This document shows, piece by piece, positions 31,354 to 38,904 of a stretch of DNA of 64,000 nucleotides. Position 1 is the first letter of the stretch. Each line of letters opens with the position of its first letter. Source of the DNA: Streptomyces griseoruber. GTDB lineage: Bacteria > Actinomycetota > Actinomycetes > Streptomycetales > Streptomycetaceae. Under the pieces are notes generated by a model that searched no databases, was not told the DNA's origin, and worked only from the letters and a program-made list of their open reading frames with translations. The position numbers and the translations under genes were made by a program. The stretch lies in NCBI RefSeq assembly GCF_001514205.1, contig NZ_KQ948789.1:1-64000 (forward strand). Reading direction: 5' to 3'.

Positions 31354-34275
31354 ATGAACGCACGGCTCGCTCTGCTCAGCACTGTGGCCCCCGGTGTCAC
31401 GGAGAGCGAGGTGTTCCGGCTTGCGTTGCAGCACGCGATGGGCGAGCTGGGCGCGCTCGGCGCGGCGATGCATCTGCGGGGTCCGATGTCGGCCCTGCGG
31501 CTGGTGTCGGCCGTGGGTCTTCCTCCCGCGCTGACCCGCTCCTGGGAGATCGTCGACCAGGAGGGGCCGTCGGCTCCGGCACGTGCGCTCCGGGGGAGCA
31601 CGGGCGTGTGGGTACCGAGGCCCGCCCGGCCGGTCCCCGGGCCCGTCTGGCCCGGCACCGGACTCGCCGCCCTCCCCGTGGTCAGCGGACCGCGGAGCAT
31701 CGGCGCGCTGACCGTGCTGGCCGGCGAGCGCGGTGAACCCACGCCGGAGCACTGGGAGTTCCTGCGGGCCCTCGTCGCCTGGACCGAGGACCGCATGGCC
31801 CGGGCACCGCGCCCGTCCGGGCCGGCGCAGCCGCAGCGGAGCGGGGAGCGGCTGCGGCAGGCCCTCAAGGAGGTCCGGGTCGGCTCGTGGGACTGGGACA
31901 TCCGCAGCGGCGATCTGGTCTGGGACGAGGCGGCGCTGGAGCTGTACGGCACCCGGCCGGCCGAGTTCACCGGGAAGATCGACAGCTGGATGCGGATCGT
32001 CCACCCCGACGACCTGGCGCCCACCCTGGCGGCGGCGCAGCGGGCGATCCTCGACCGGTCCGTCTACGAGGCCGCGTACCGGGTACGGCGCCCCGACGGC
32101 TCGTACGGCTGGACGCACGCGCGCGGCCGGGCCACGTACGACGCGCGGGGCGAGGCACTGCGGATGATCGGCGTGGGCTGGGAGAGCGACGAGTCGCGGA
32201 GCGCCCGCGACACGCTCGGCCGGGCCCTGCGGCACATGAGCGACGGCTTCCTCGCCGTGGACGACGAGTGGCGGATCACCTTCGCCAACCTGGAGGCGGA
32301 GCGGTTCCTGGGCTTCTCGGAGGAGGAGCTGTTCGGACGGCTGCTCTGGGACATCCCCGCCGCCCGGCAGGTGCCCGAGCTGGAGGTCCGGTGCCGGGCC
32401 GCCGCGGCCGAGGAGAAGCCGGCCGGCTTCGACGTGCGGGTACCGGCGTGCGGTTGCCGCTACCACCTGCGGCTGGTGCCGGGACCCGACGGACGCACCC
32501 TCTACTTCACCGACGTCACCGAGAACCGGCGGCTCGCCGAGTCGCGGCAGTCGGTCGAGCGGGCCGCGGCCGAGCGGTCGGCGCGGATCGCGGAACTCGC
32601 CGCGGAGCTGGCGAAGGCCACCACCTCGCAGGACGTGGTGGACGCGGTCGCCCGCCGGGTGCTGCCGCCGTTCGCCGCCGCCGGGGTCCTGGTCCAGGTG
32701 ACCGAGCAGGAGCGGCTGCACTCCGTCGGGGCGGTCGGCTACCCGGAGGACTTCCTCGAACTCATCGACGGCCGCCGCCGGCTGTCCGGCGATCCCTCCT
32801 GGGACGCGATCCGTTCCGGCGCGCCCCTGTTCTTCTCCTCGCCGCAGGAGCTGGCCGCGCACTCCCCCTGGCTGGCCGGAATGCCGGAGCGCGCGGGCAA
32901 GCAGGCGTGGGCGTTCCTGCCGCTCACCGCTTCCGGACACACGTTCGGGGTGTGTGTGGTGGCCTTCGACCGGCTGCGGCTGCTCACCGCCGAGGAGCGC
33001 GCCCTGCTGACCACGATCAGCGCCCTCGTGGCGCAGTCGCTGGAACGGGCGCGGCTCTACGACGCCGAGTACACACGGTCCCGCGAACTCCAGCGCAGTC
33101 TGCTCCCCCAGGCGCTGCCCGACCTGGCCGCGTGCACGGCGGCCGCCCGCTATCTGCCGGCCGGTCAGGGCGCGGACGTGGGCGGCGACTGGTACGACAT
33201 CATCCCGCTGTCCGGGGGGCGGGTCGCGCTCGTCGCCGGTGACGTCATGGGCCACGGACTGCCGGAGGCGGCCACCATGGGGCGGCTTCGCACCGCCGTC
33301 CACACCCTGGCCGACCTGGAACTTCCGCCCGGCGAGATCATGGGCCACCTCAACGACATCGTCGGCGCCATGGGCGAGGGGTCGTACGCCACCTGTCTCT
33401 ACGCGCTCTACGACTCGACCACCCGGGTCTGTTCCCTGGTCCGCGCCGGACATCCGCCGCCGGCGCTGGTGCGTCCCGACGGGAGCGTGTACTTCCCGGA
33501 CCGGGACGCCGACCCGCCGCTGGGCGCGGCCGAGCCGCCGTTCGAGACGGTCGAGCTGGAGGTGCCCGAGGGCAGTCTGCTCGTGCTGTACACCGACGGT
33601 CTGGTGGAGTCGGCGAAGCGGGACATCGACGAGGGGACGGCGGAGCTGGCCCGGTTGCTGAGCGCGGCCCATGCGCGCGGTGCGCTCGACACCGCCGCGG
33701 AGCTTGAGCACCTGTGCGACACGCTGACGGCCGCGCTGCTGACCGCCGAGCAGCGGGCCGCCGACGACGCTGCCTTACTCGTCGCGCGGCTGCACGCGCT
33801 GCCCACCGGGAGGCTGGCCTCCTGGCCGCTGCCCGACGACCCGCGAGCGGCCGGGCACGCCCGTCGGCACGTCCGGGAACAGCTCGCCCTCTGGGACCTG
33901 AACCAGCTCGCCCCCACCGCGGAACTCCTGGTCAGCGAACTCGTGGGCAATGTCGTCCGCCATGCCCGGGGCCCGGTGCGGCTGCGGCTGCTGTACGGCT
34001 CCGAGCTGATCTGCGAGGTCTACGACGGCAGCCAGGCCATGCCCCGCATCCGCCGTGCCACGGAGACCGACGAGGGCGGCCGGGGTCTGCAACTGATCAC
34101 GGCGCTGTCCGGGCGCTGGGGTGCGCGCTACACGGCGCACGGCAAGTGCATCTGGACCGAACAGCCGCTGCCCGGCCCGGACGGCGGGGTGGAGGAGTCG
34201 GCCGGCGACCCCGAGCTGATGTTCCTGAAGGCGTCCGGCTTCGACGCGGACGAGGACTGGAGCACGCTGCTGTGA
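31354..34275 (+). CDS. Multidomain GAF-PAS-PAS-GAF-SpoIIE phosphatase with anti-sigma-type ATPase domain
   Basis: The 973-residue cytoplasmic protein has six recognisable parts: a GAF-like region (about 10-150), a first PAS domain (GSWDWDIRSGDLVWDEAALELYG, about 170-275), a second (MSDGFLAVDDEWRITFANLEAERFLGFSEEEL, about 290-400), a GAF domain (about 425-565), a SpoIIE/PP2C phosphatase (SRELQRSLLPQALP, GGDWYDIIPL, AGDVMGHG, LVLYTDGLVES, about 575-790) and a C-terminal HATPase_c domain of the RsbW/SpoIIAB type (AELLVSELVGNVVRHARG, EGGRGLQLITALSGRWG, about 810-930). Such proteins dephosphorylate, and may also phosphorylate, anti-anti-sigma factors in response to bound ligands or light. No STAS-domain or sigma gene is adjacent, so the partner is elsewhere. 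Confidence 0.92.
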   Translation: MNARLALLSTVAPGVTESEVFRLALQHAMGELGALGAAMHLRGPMSALRLVSAVGLPPALTRSWEIVDQEGPSAPARALRGSTGVWVPRPARPVPGPVWPGTGLAALPVVSGPRSIGALTVLAGERGEPTPEHWEFLRALVAWTEDRMARAPRPSGPAQPQRSGERLRQALKEVRVGSWDWDIRSGDLVWDEAALELYGTRPAEFTGKIDSWMRIVHPDDLAPTLAAAQRAILDRSVYEAAYRVRRPDGSYGWTHARGRATYDARGEALRMIGVGWESDESRSARDTLGRALRHMSDGFLAVDDEWRITFANLEAERFLGFSEEELFGRLLWDIPAARQVPELEVRCRAAAAEEKPAGFDVRVPACGCRYHLRLVPGPDGRTLYFTDVTENRRLAESRQSVERAAAERSARIAELAAELAKATTSQDVVDAVARRVLPPFAAAGVLVQVTEQERLHSVGAVGYPEDFLELIDGRRRLSGDPSWDAIRSGAPLFFSSPQELAAHSPWLAGMPERAGKQAWAFLPLTASGHTFGVCVVAFDRLRLLTAEERALLTTISALVAQSLERARLYDAEYTRSRELQRSLLPQALPDLAACTAAARYLPAGQGADVGGDWYDIIPLSGGRVALVAGDVMGHGLPEAATMGRLRTAVHTLADLELPPGEIMGHLNDIVGAMGEGSYATCLYALYDSTTRVCSLVRAGHPPPALVRPDGSVYFPDRDADPPLGAAEPPFETVELEVPEGSLLVLYTDGLVESAKRDIDEGTAELARLLSAAHARGALDTAAELEHLCDTLTAALLTAEQRAADDAALLVARLHALPTGRLASWPLPDDPRAAGHARRHVREQLALWDLNQLAPTAELLVSELVGNVVRHARGPVRLRLLYGSELICEVYDGSQAMPRIRRATETDEGGRGLQLITALSGRWGARYTAHGKCIWTEQPLPGPDGGVEESAGDPELMFLKASGFDADEDWSTLL

Positions 34276-34290
34276 CGGCCGTGGGCCGGC

Positions 34291-35127
34291 TCAGGGGTCG
34301 ATGAGGCCGGCGCGGATGGCGTATCGGGTCAGCTCCAGACGGTCGCGCATGCCGAGTTTCTGCAGGAGGTTGGCCCGGTGCCGTTCGACGGTCTTGGCGC
34401 TGATGTAGAGCAGGGCGCCGATCTCCCGTGAGGTGTGGCCCTCGGCGACCAGCTTGAGGATCTCCTCCTCGCGCTCGGTGATCGGCCGCTCCGGCAGCCC
34501 TTCCACTCCGTCCCCGCGGTGCAGCCGCTCCAGGTACGAGCGGACCAGGGCCCGCTCGGCGCCGGGGTAGATGAACGGTTCGTCGCGCACCACGGCCCGG
34601 CAGGCCTCGACCAGGTCGCGGTCGGCGACGGACTTCAGGACATAACCGCCCGCCCCGGCCTTGAGGGCCTCGAAGAAGTACTGCTCGTTGTCGTACATGG
34701 TGAGGACGAGGATGCGCAGGGCGGGCAGTCGGCGGGAGAGCTCCCGCGCCGCCTGGAGTCCGGTCATCCGGGGCATCGCCACGTCGAGAACGGCCAGGTC
34801 GATGTCCCCCGCCCGGGCCCGCTCGACCGCCTCGGCCCCGTCCCCGGCCTCGGCCACCACCTCCAGATCAGGCTCACCATCAAGAATGAGCCGCACCCCA
34901 CGGCGGACGAGGGTGTGGTCATCGGCGAGGAGGACACGGATCGGCGGGCGGCTGGGCGGGGGCGCGGCCGTCTCCGGGGATGACGGTTTCACCGGGGACG
35001 CCCCTGACTGGGTCGCCGGGAACCGGGCCGATGAAGGACCTGCCGGCATGGCCGGCGGCGTGACGGACGGCGTGGCCGACGGGGTGACGGGCGGCATGGC
35101 CGACGGCACCGGACCGTCCGGGGTCAT
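34291..35127 (-). CDS. NarL/FixJ-type response regulator
   Basis: The 278-residue protein has an N-terminal extension of about 60 residues made of Pro/Ser/Thr repeats (SATPSVTPPAMPAGP), then a receiver domain (IRVLLADDHTLVRRGVRLIL; phospho-acceptor Asp in LAVLDVAMPRMTG; Lys in GYVLKSV) and a LuxR helix-turn-helix (ITEREEEILKLVAEGHTSREIG, SAKTVERHRANLLQKLG). Its start codon overlaps the stop of the sensor kinase gene by four bases (ATGA), so the pair is cotranslated. The repetitive extension is not part of the family fold. The target genes are unknown; the divergent cation antiporter pair beyond the kinase is the obvious candidate. Confidence 0.92.
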   Translation of the reverse strand: MTPDGPVPSAMPPVTPSATPSVTPPAMPAGPSSARFPATQSGASPVKPSSPETAAPPPSRPPIRVLLADDHTLVRRGVRLILDGEPDLEVVAEAGDGAEAVERARAGDIDLAVLDVAMPRMTGLQAARELSRRLPALRILVLTMYDNEQYFFEALKAGAGGYVLKSVADRDLVEACRAVVRDEPFIYPGAERALVRSYLERLHRGDGVEGLPERPITEREEEILKLVAEGHTSREIGALLYISAKTVERHRANLLQKLGMRDRLELTRYAIRAGLIDP

Positions 35128-36686
35128 CGGTCCGCTCCGAACGGGGGTGCGGCCCCCGGGGTGTCCTCGGCCTCACCCGTGACGGGGCCGTCGCCTACGC
35201 AGGGGCCGTCGCCTACGCAGGGGCCGTCGCCCGTGGCGGGGCCGTCGACGGTGGCGCGGCCATCGCCTGTAGCGGGGCCGTCGCCCGTGGCTTGGCCGTC
35301 GCCCGTGGCGGGGCCGCCACCCGTGGCTTGGCCATCGCCCGTGGCGGATTCGGCTGCCGCGGCACGCTGGGCTGCCGCGACGCGCTCAGCTGCCGTGCCA
35401 GGGCCGTCGCATGTGGCGGGCCCAGCCACCGCGGCGCGCTCGGCCACCGCGCCAGCGCCGTCACCTGAGGCCGGCTCAGCCACCGCGGCGCGCTCGGCCA
35501 CCGCGGCGGGCTCGGCCACCGTGGCGGGCCCAGCCACCGCGCCAGCGCCGTCGCCTCTGGCCGGCTCGGTCACCGCGGCGCGCTCAGCCACCGCGGCGGG
35601 CCCAGCCGCCATGACGGGCTCGGCCGCCGTGGTCGGCTCGGCCGTCACCCGCAGCCGTACGTCCGTGCCCGCGCCGCCGATCGTCGGCCGACCCGCGACG
35701 GAAGAACGTTTCTCCGGACCGCCCGCCCCAGATGCACCGTTCTCCGGGCGCCCTGCCCCGGCACCGCCACTCCCCCAACGCCCTCCACCGCTCGGCGATA
35801 CGACAGCCAGCGTCGCCCCGATCAGCAGTGCCCGTTCCCGCATGCCCGTGATGCCGGCGCCCTCTCCGTCCGACGTACCGAGGCCTCTGCCGTTGTCCCG
35901 TACGAGGAGTTCGACGCCGTCGTCGAGCGGACGCAGCCGGAGTTCGGCGCGGTCGGCGCCGGCGTGCCGGGCGGTGTTGGTGAGGGCTTCCTGGGCGACC
36001 CGGTAGAGCACGAGTTCCGTCTCCTCGGTCAGCGGAGGCAGACCGGCGTGCACGTCGTGGCGCACCGTCAGCCCGTGGGTGGTGAACTCGGCCGCGAGCG
36101 AGCGCAACGCGCTGATCAGGCCGAGCTCGTCGAGGACGCCGGGGCGCAGCCGGCGCGCGATGTGCCGGATCTCCTCCAGCCCGGCACGGGTGGCGTCCTG
36201 GGCCTGCCCCAGTTCCTCGCGCAGGTCGTCCGGCGCGCGGTCGGCGACCCGCTTGAGCTGGAGCAGGACGGCGGTCAGGGTCTGGCCGACCTCGTCGTGG
36301 AGTTCGCGCGCGATGCGATGGCGTTCGCTCTCCTGGGCGGACAGCGCACGGGCCGCGCTGGCGGCACGCTCGGCCTCCAGCCGGTCGAGCATCGCGTTGT
36401 ACGTGGTGATCAGCTCCGCCGTCTCGACCGGCCCGGAGACCACGGCACGGGCCCCGGGCCGCAGCAGGTCGGCACCGGCCATCGCCCGGCCCAGCCGCCC
36501 GAGCGGGGCCAGGCCCACCCGCAGCACCAGGACGTTGACGGCCAGGAGCACGGCAAGACCCCCGAGGACGACGAGTGCCTCGCCCGGCAGCACCGGGGTG
36601 GAGACGGTGACCGGGCCCAGAAGCAGCGCGGCGGCCACGGTCAGACCGACGGCGTTGAGCGTGAAGATCCGTACGAACAACGACAC
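35124..36686 (-). CDS. NarL-type sensor histidine kinase with a long repetitive C-terminal tail
   Basis: I favour GTG 36686 (VSLFVRIFTLNAVGL), ten bases after GGAGG, over ATG 36782; family members begin at this motif. The result is 520 residues: two membrane segments (about 8-25 and 34-56), a HAMP-like linker, HisKA_3 with phospho-acceptor His130 (RIARELHDEVGQ), and HATPase_c with an N box EALTNTARHA and G box DNGRGLG, GITGMRERA. The last ATPase strand (GTDVRLRVTAE) comes only after a Gly-rich insert of about 45 residues. From about residue 350 to the end the chain is low complexity: alternating AVAERAAVAEPA blocks, then GDG-QAT/PAT repeats. This tail of roughly 170 residues is unlike other members. 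Confidence 0.88.
   Translation of the reverse strand: MSLFVRIFTLNAVGLTVAAALLLGPVTVSTPVLPGEALVVLGGLAVLLAVNVLVLRVGLAPLGRLGRAMAGADLLRPGARAVVSGPVETAELITTYNAMLDRLEAERAASAARALSAQESERHRIARELHDEVGQTLTAVLLQLKRVADRAPDDLREELGQAQDATRAGLEEIRHIARRLRPGVLDELGLISALRSLAAEFTTHGLTVRHDVHAGLPPLTEETELVLYRVAQEALTNTARHAGADRAELRLRPLDDGVELLVRDNGRGLGTSDGEGAGITGMRERALLIGATLAVVSPSGGGRWGSGGAGAGRPENGASGAGGPEKRSSVAGRPTIGGAGTDVRLRVTAEPTTAAEPVMAAGPAAVAERAAVTEPARGDGAGAVAGPATVAEPAAVAERAAVAEPASGDGAGAVAERAAVAGPATCDGPGTAAERVAAAQRAAAAESATGDGQATGGGPATGDGQATGDGPATGDGRATVDGPATGDGPCVGDGPCVGDGPVTGEAEDTPGAAPPFGADR
35180..35640. repeat. Degenerate short tandem repeats inside the kinase gene
   Basis: Units related to GGGGCCGTCGCCTACGCA (two exact 18-base copies near 35201-35236) and to GGGCCGTCGCCCGTGGCTTGG and GGCTCAGCCACCGCGGCGCG (further right) recur with 9- to 18-base periods. 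They stay in frame and encode the Gly-Asp-Gly and Ala-Val-Ala-Glu tail of the kinase. Confidence 0.8.
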
Positions 36687-36849
36687 GCTCCTGGTCCCTC
36701 CCTTCCCGCCACGCACCCACGGCACAGCCCTGACCAGCCTCTCCGGGCTCCACCGCCCCTGTCCATCCGTCACAACACCCATGTCGTCACCGTACGACCG
36801 GATGGCAGCATGACCGCTCCGGGCGCCCTTCGACGACCACTCCATCGAA

Positions 36850-36900
36850 GAACAAGAAGAACAAGAAGAACACAACAAAAAGAGCAAAAGGGGAAGAAAA
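36850..36900 (+). promoter_or_regulatory. Purine-rich leader with AAGAAC repeats before the antiporter operon
   Basis: The sequence GAAGAACAAGAAGAACAAG and the stretch after it, up to the ribosome site GGGGAAGAAAA, consist almost only of A and G (plus AAC). Such an A-rich run stands out in a high-GC genome. It would leave the leader mRNA unstructured, favouring translation of the GTG-started gene at 36901. Confidence 0.5.
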
Positions 36901-37386
36901 GTGTCTGCTCCACGCCTCCGCACGACACCGTTGCCAGGCATCGGCGTCCAGTACGACCTGGTGACACGAGAGCAGCGCCATCTGTCCGTGGTGGCCCACC
37001 GTGACGGCTCCCGCACCGTCGGCGTGTACCGGGCCGACGACCCGGACTCCTGCGCCCAGTCGCTGCGCCTGACCGGCGCGGAGGCCGCTTCGCTGATCGA
37101 TGCGCTGATGCCGTCCCACCACAGCCCGAGCCTGCTGTACACCAGTGATCTGGGCCTGGTCGCCGAGCGCATCGAGGTCGCGGGGGCCTCCCGCTGGAAC
37201 GGCCGGCTGCTCGGCGACACCCGCATGCGCACCGATACGGGCGCGTCGATCGTGGCGGTGCTGCGGCGCGCCGAGGCCATCCCGTCCCCGGCGCCGGACT
37301 TCCGGCTGGCGGGCGGCGACACCCTCATCGTGATCGGCACCCGCGAGGGCGTGGACGCGGCCGCGGCGATACTCGGGCGGGAGTGA
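36901..37386 (+). CDS. TrkA-C/RCK_C regulatory subunit of a cation:proton antiporter
   Basis: The 161-residue protein begins at GTG 36901 behind GGGGAAGAAAA. The first 70 residues are a small beta domain (GIGVQYDLVTREQRHLSVVAHRDGSRTV) and the second half a TrkA-C/RCK_C ligand-binding domain (SIVAVLRRAEAIPSPAPDFRLAGGDTLIVIGTREGVDAA). This is the layout of KhtT-like subunits, which gate the partner antiporter in response to ligands such as c-di-AMP or to pH and salt (family knowledge). The antiporter gene starts four bases downstream, so the two are coexpressed. The two-component pair is transcribed divergently from about 215 bases away. Confidence 0.88.
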   Translation: MSAPRLRTTPLPGIGVQYDLVTREQRHLSVVAHRDGSRTVGVYRADDPDSCAQSLRLTGAEAASLIDALMPSHHSPSLLYTSDLGLVAERIEVAGASRWNGRLLGDTRMRTDTGASIVAVLRRAEAIPSPAPDFRLAGGDTLIVIGTREGVDAAAAILGRE

Positions 37387-37390
37387 TCGA

Positions 37391-38611
37391 GTGCACTCCG
37401 CAGTTCTGCTGATCGAGTTCGGTTCCATCATCCTGGCGCTCGGGCTGCTCGGCCGGTTCGCCGCCCGTTTCTCGTTCTCGCCGATACCGCTGTATCTGCT
37501 GGCCGGGCTGGCCTTCGGCGAGGGCGGGCTGCTGCCGCTGGGTGCGAGCGAGGAGTTCGTCGCCACCGGCGCCGAGATCGGCGTCATCCTGCTGCTGCTG
37601 ATGCTGGGCCTCGAGTACACAGCGAGCGATCTGGTCTCCAACCTGAAGTCGCACTACCCGTCGGGCCTGGTCGACTGCGCCCTCAACGCGCTGCCGGGCG
37701 CGGCCATGGCGCTGCTGCTGGGCTGGGGCCCGGTGGCGGCGGTGGTGCTGGCGGGCGTCACCTGGATCTCGTCGTCCGGGGTGATCGCGAAGGTGCTGAA
37801 CGACCTGGGCCGGGTCGGCAACCGCGAGACGCCGGTCATCCTCAGCGTGCTGGTCCTCGAAGACCTGGCGATGGCGGTCTATCTGCCCATCGTCACGGCG
37901 CTGGTGGCCGGGGTGGGGCTGGCTGCGGGCAGCCTCACCCTGGCCGTCGCGCTGGGCGTCGCGGGTCTCGTACTGTTCGCGGCGGTGCGCTACGGCCGGG
38001 TCATCTCCCGGTTCGTCTCCAGCGACGACCCGGAGAAGCTGCTGCTCGTGGTGCTGGGCCTGACGATCCTGATCGCCGGTGTGGCGCAGCAGTTGCAGGT
38101 GTCGGCGGCGGTGGGCGCGTTCCTCGTGGGCATCGCGCTGTCCGGGGAGGCGGCGGAGGGCGCGCACACCCTGCTGAGCCCGCTGCGGGACCTCTTCGCG
38201 GCGATCTTCTTCGTCTTCTTCGGGCTGCACACCGACCCGGCGAGCATCCCTCCGGTCATCCTGCCCGCGCTGGCGCTGGCCGTCGTCACCGCCGCGACGA
38301 AGATCGCCACGGGGTACTGGGCGGCCCGGCGCGCGGGCATCTCCGTCAAGGGCCGCTGGCGGACGGGCGGCGCGCTGGTCGCCCGCGGCGAGTTCTCGAT
38401 CGTCATCGCCGGTCTCGCGGTCACCGCCGGGATCGAGCCGTCCCTCGGCCCGCTGGCGACGGCGTACGTGCTGCTCCTGGTGGTCCTGGGCCCGCTCACC
38501 GCGCGCTACACGGAACCGCTCGCCCTGTGGTGGTCTGGCCGCCGGGCATCCCGGGAGGACGTGGTCGGGCCGCAGCCGAAGACACGGGCGCAGGAGCCGG
38601 TGGGCGACTAG
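37391..38611 (+). CDS. CPA2-family cation:proton antiporter (KhtU/KefB-like)
   Basis: The 406-residue integral membrane protein starts at GTG 37391 and has about twelve hydrophobic segments typical of the CPA2 monovalent cation:proton antiporters. Family marks include IPLYLLAGLAFGEGG, LLLMLGLEYTASDL, GVTWISSSGVIAKVLNDLGR, LVLEDLAMAVYLP and LFAAIFFVFFGLHTDP. The conserved membrane Asp is in LVLEDLAM. It lacks the cytosolic TrkA-N domain of KefB itself; regulation is supplied by the separate TrkA-C subunit encoded immediately upstream. The likely job is K+ or Na+ efflux in exchange for protons. The coding sequence ends where a tandem repeat begins. Confidence 0.92.
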   Translation: MHSAVLLIEFGSIILALGLLGRFAARFSFSPIPLYLLAGLAFGEGGLLPLGASEEFVATGAEIGVILLLLMLGLEYTASDLVSNLKSHYPSGLVDCALNALPGAAMALLLGWGPVAAVVLAGVTWISSSGVIAKVLNDLGRVGNRETPVILSVLVLEDLAMAVYLPIVTALVAGVGLAAGSLTLAVALGVAGLVLFAAVRYGRVISRFVSSDDPEKLLLVVLGLTILIAGVAQQLQVSAAVGAFLVGIALSGEAAEGAHTLLSPLRDLFAAIFFVFFGLHTDPASIPPVILPALALAVVTAATKIATGYWAARRAGISVKGRWRTGGALVARGEFSIVIAGLAVTAGIEPSLGPLATAYVLLLVVLGPLTARYTEPLALWWSGRRASREDVVGPQPKTRAQEPVGD

Positions 38612-38658
38612 CGACCGAGCGGGCGACTGGCGACCGAGCGGGCGACTGGCGACCGAGC
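38602..38658. repeat. Three tandem copies of a 19-bp unit at the antiporter stop
   Basis: GGGCGACTAGCGACCGAGC (38602-38620) is followed by two copies with CTGG in place of CTAG (38621-38639, 38640-38658). The first copy includes the antiporter stop codon TAG, so expansion happened at the 3' end of the gene. The following 245 bases up to the lipoprotein start contain no gene. Confidence 0.82.
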
Positions 38659-38735
38659 GGGCGGTCCGCGACCCAGCCCGCCGCGGGCGGTCGGCGGGCG
38701 AGGGGGCAGGGCGGATCGGGAGGGTGTGGCTCTAT

Positions 38736-38762
38736 GCCGTAGGTGCCGTAGGTGCCGTAGGT
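38736..38762. repeat. Three tandem copies of GCCGTAGGT
   Basis: Three exact 9-mers occupy 38736-38762, about 140 bases ahead of the lipoprotein start. Confidence 0.8.
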
Positions 38763-38904
38763 CACACCCCCCGGTGGCCGAATCATGGAGTACCGGTGAG
38801 CGCGCCATGGCATGCTCATGGCTCGTTACCGGCCAGTAGGCATCCGGTGGATCCACCGAGCCCGGCCGGTCCCCCTCTCTCACCCCCCACCTCCAGGACT
38901 GACC

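Noticed and set aside
35180..35640. CRISPR-like array.
   Set aside because: Repeats are short, degenerate and immediately adjacent, in a coding frame, with no unique spacers and no cas genes.
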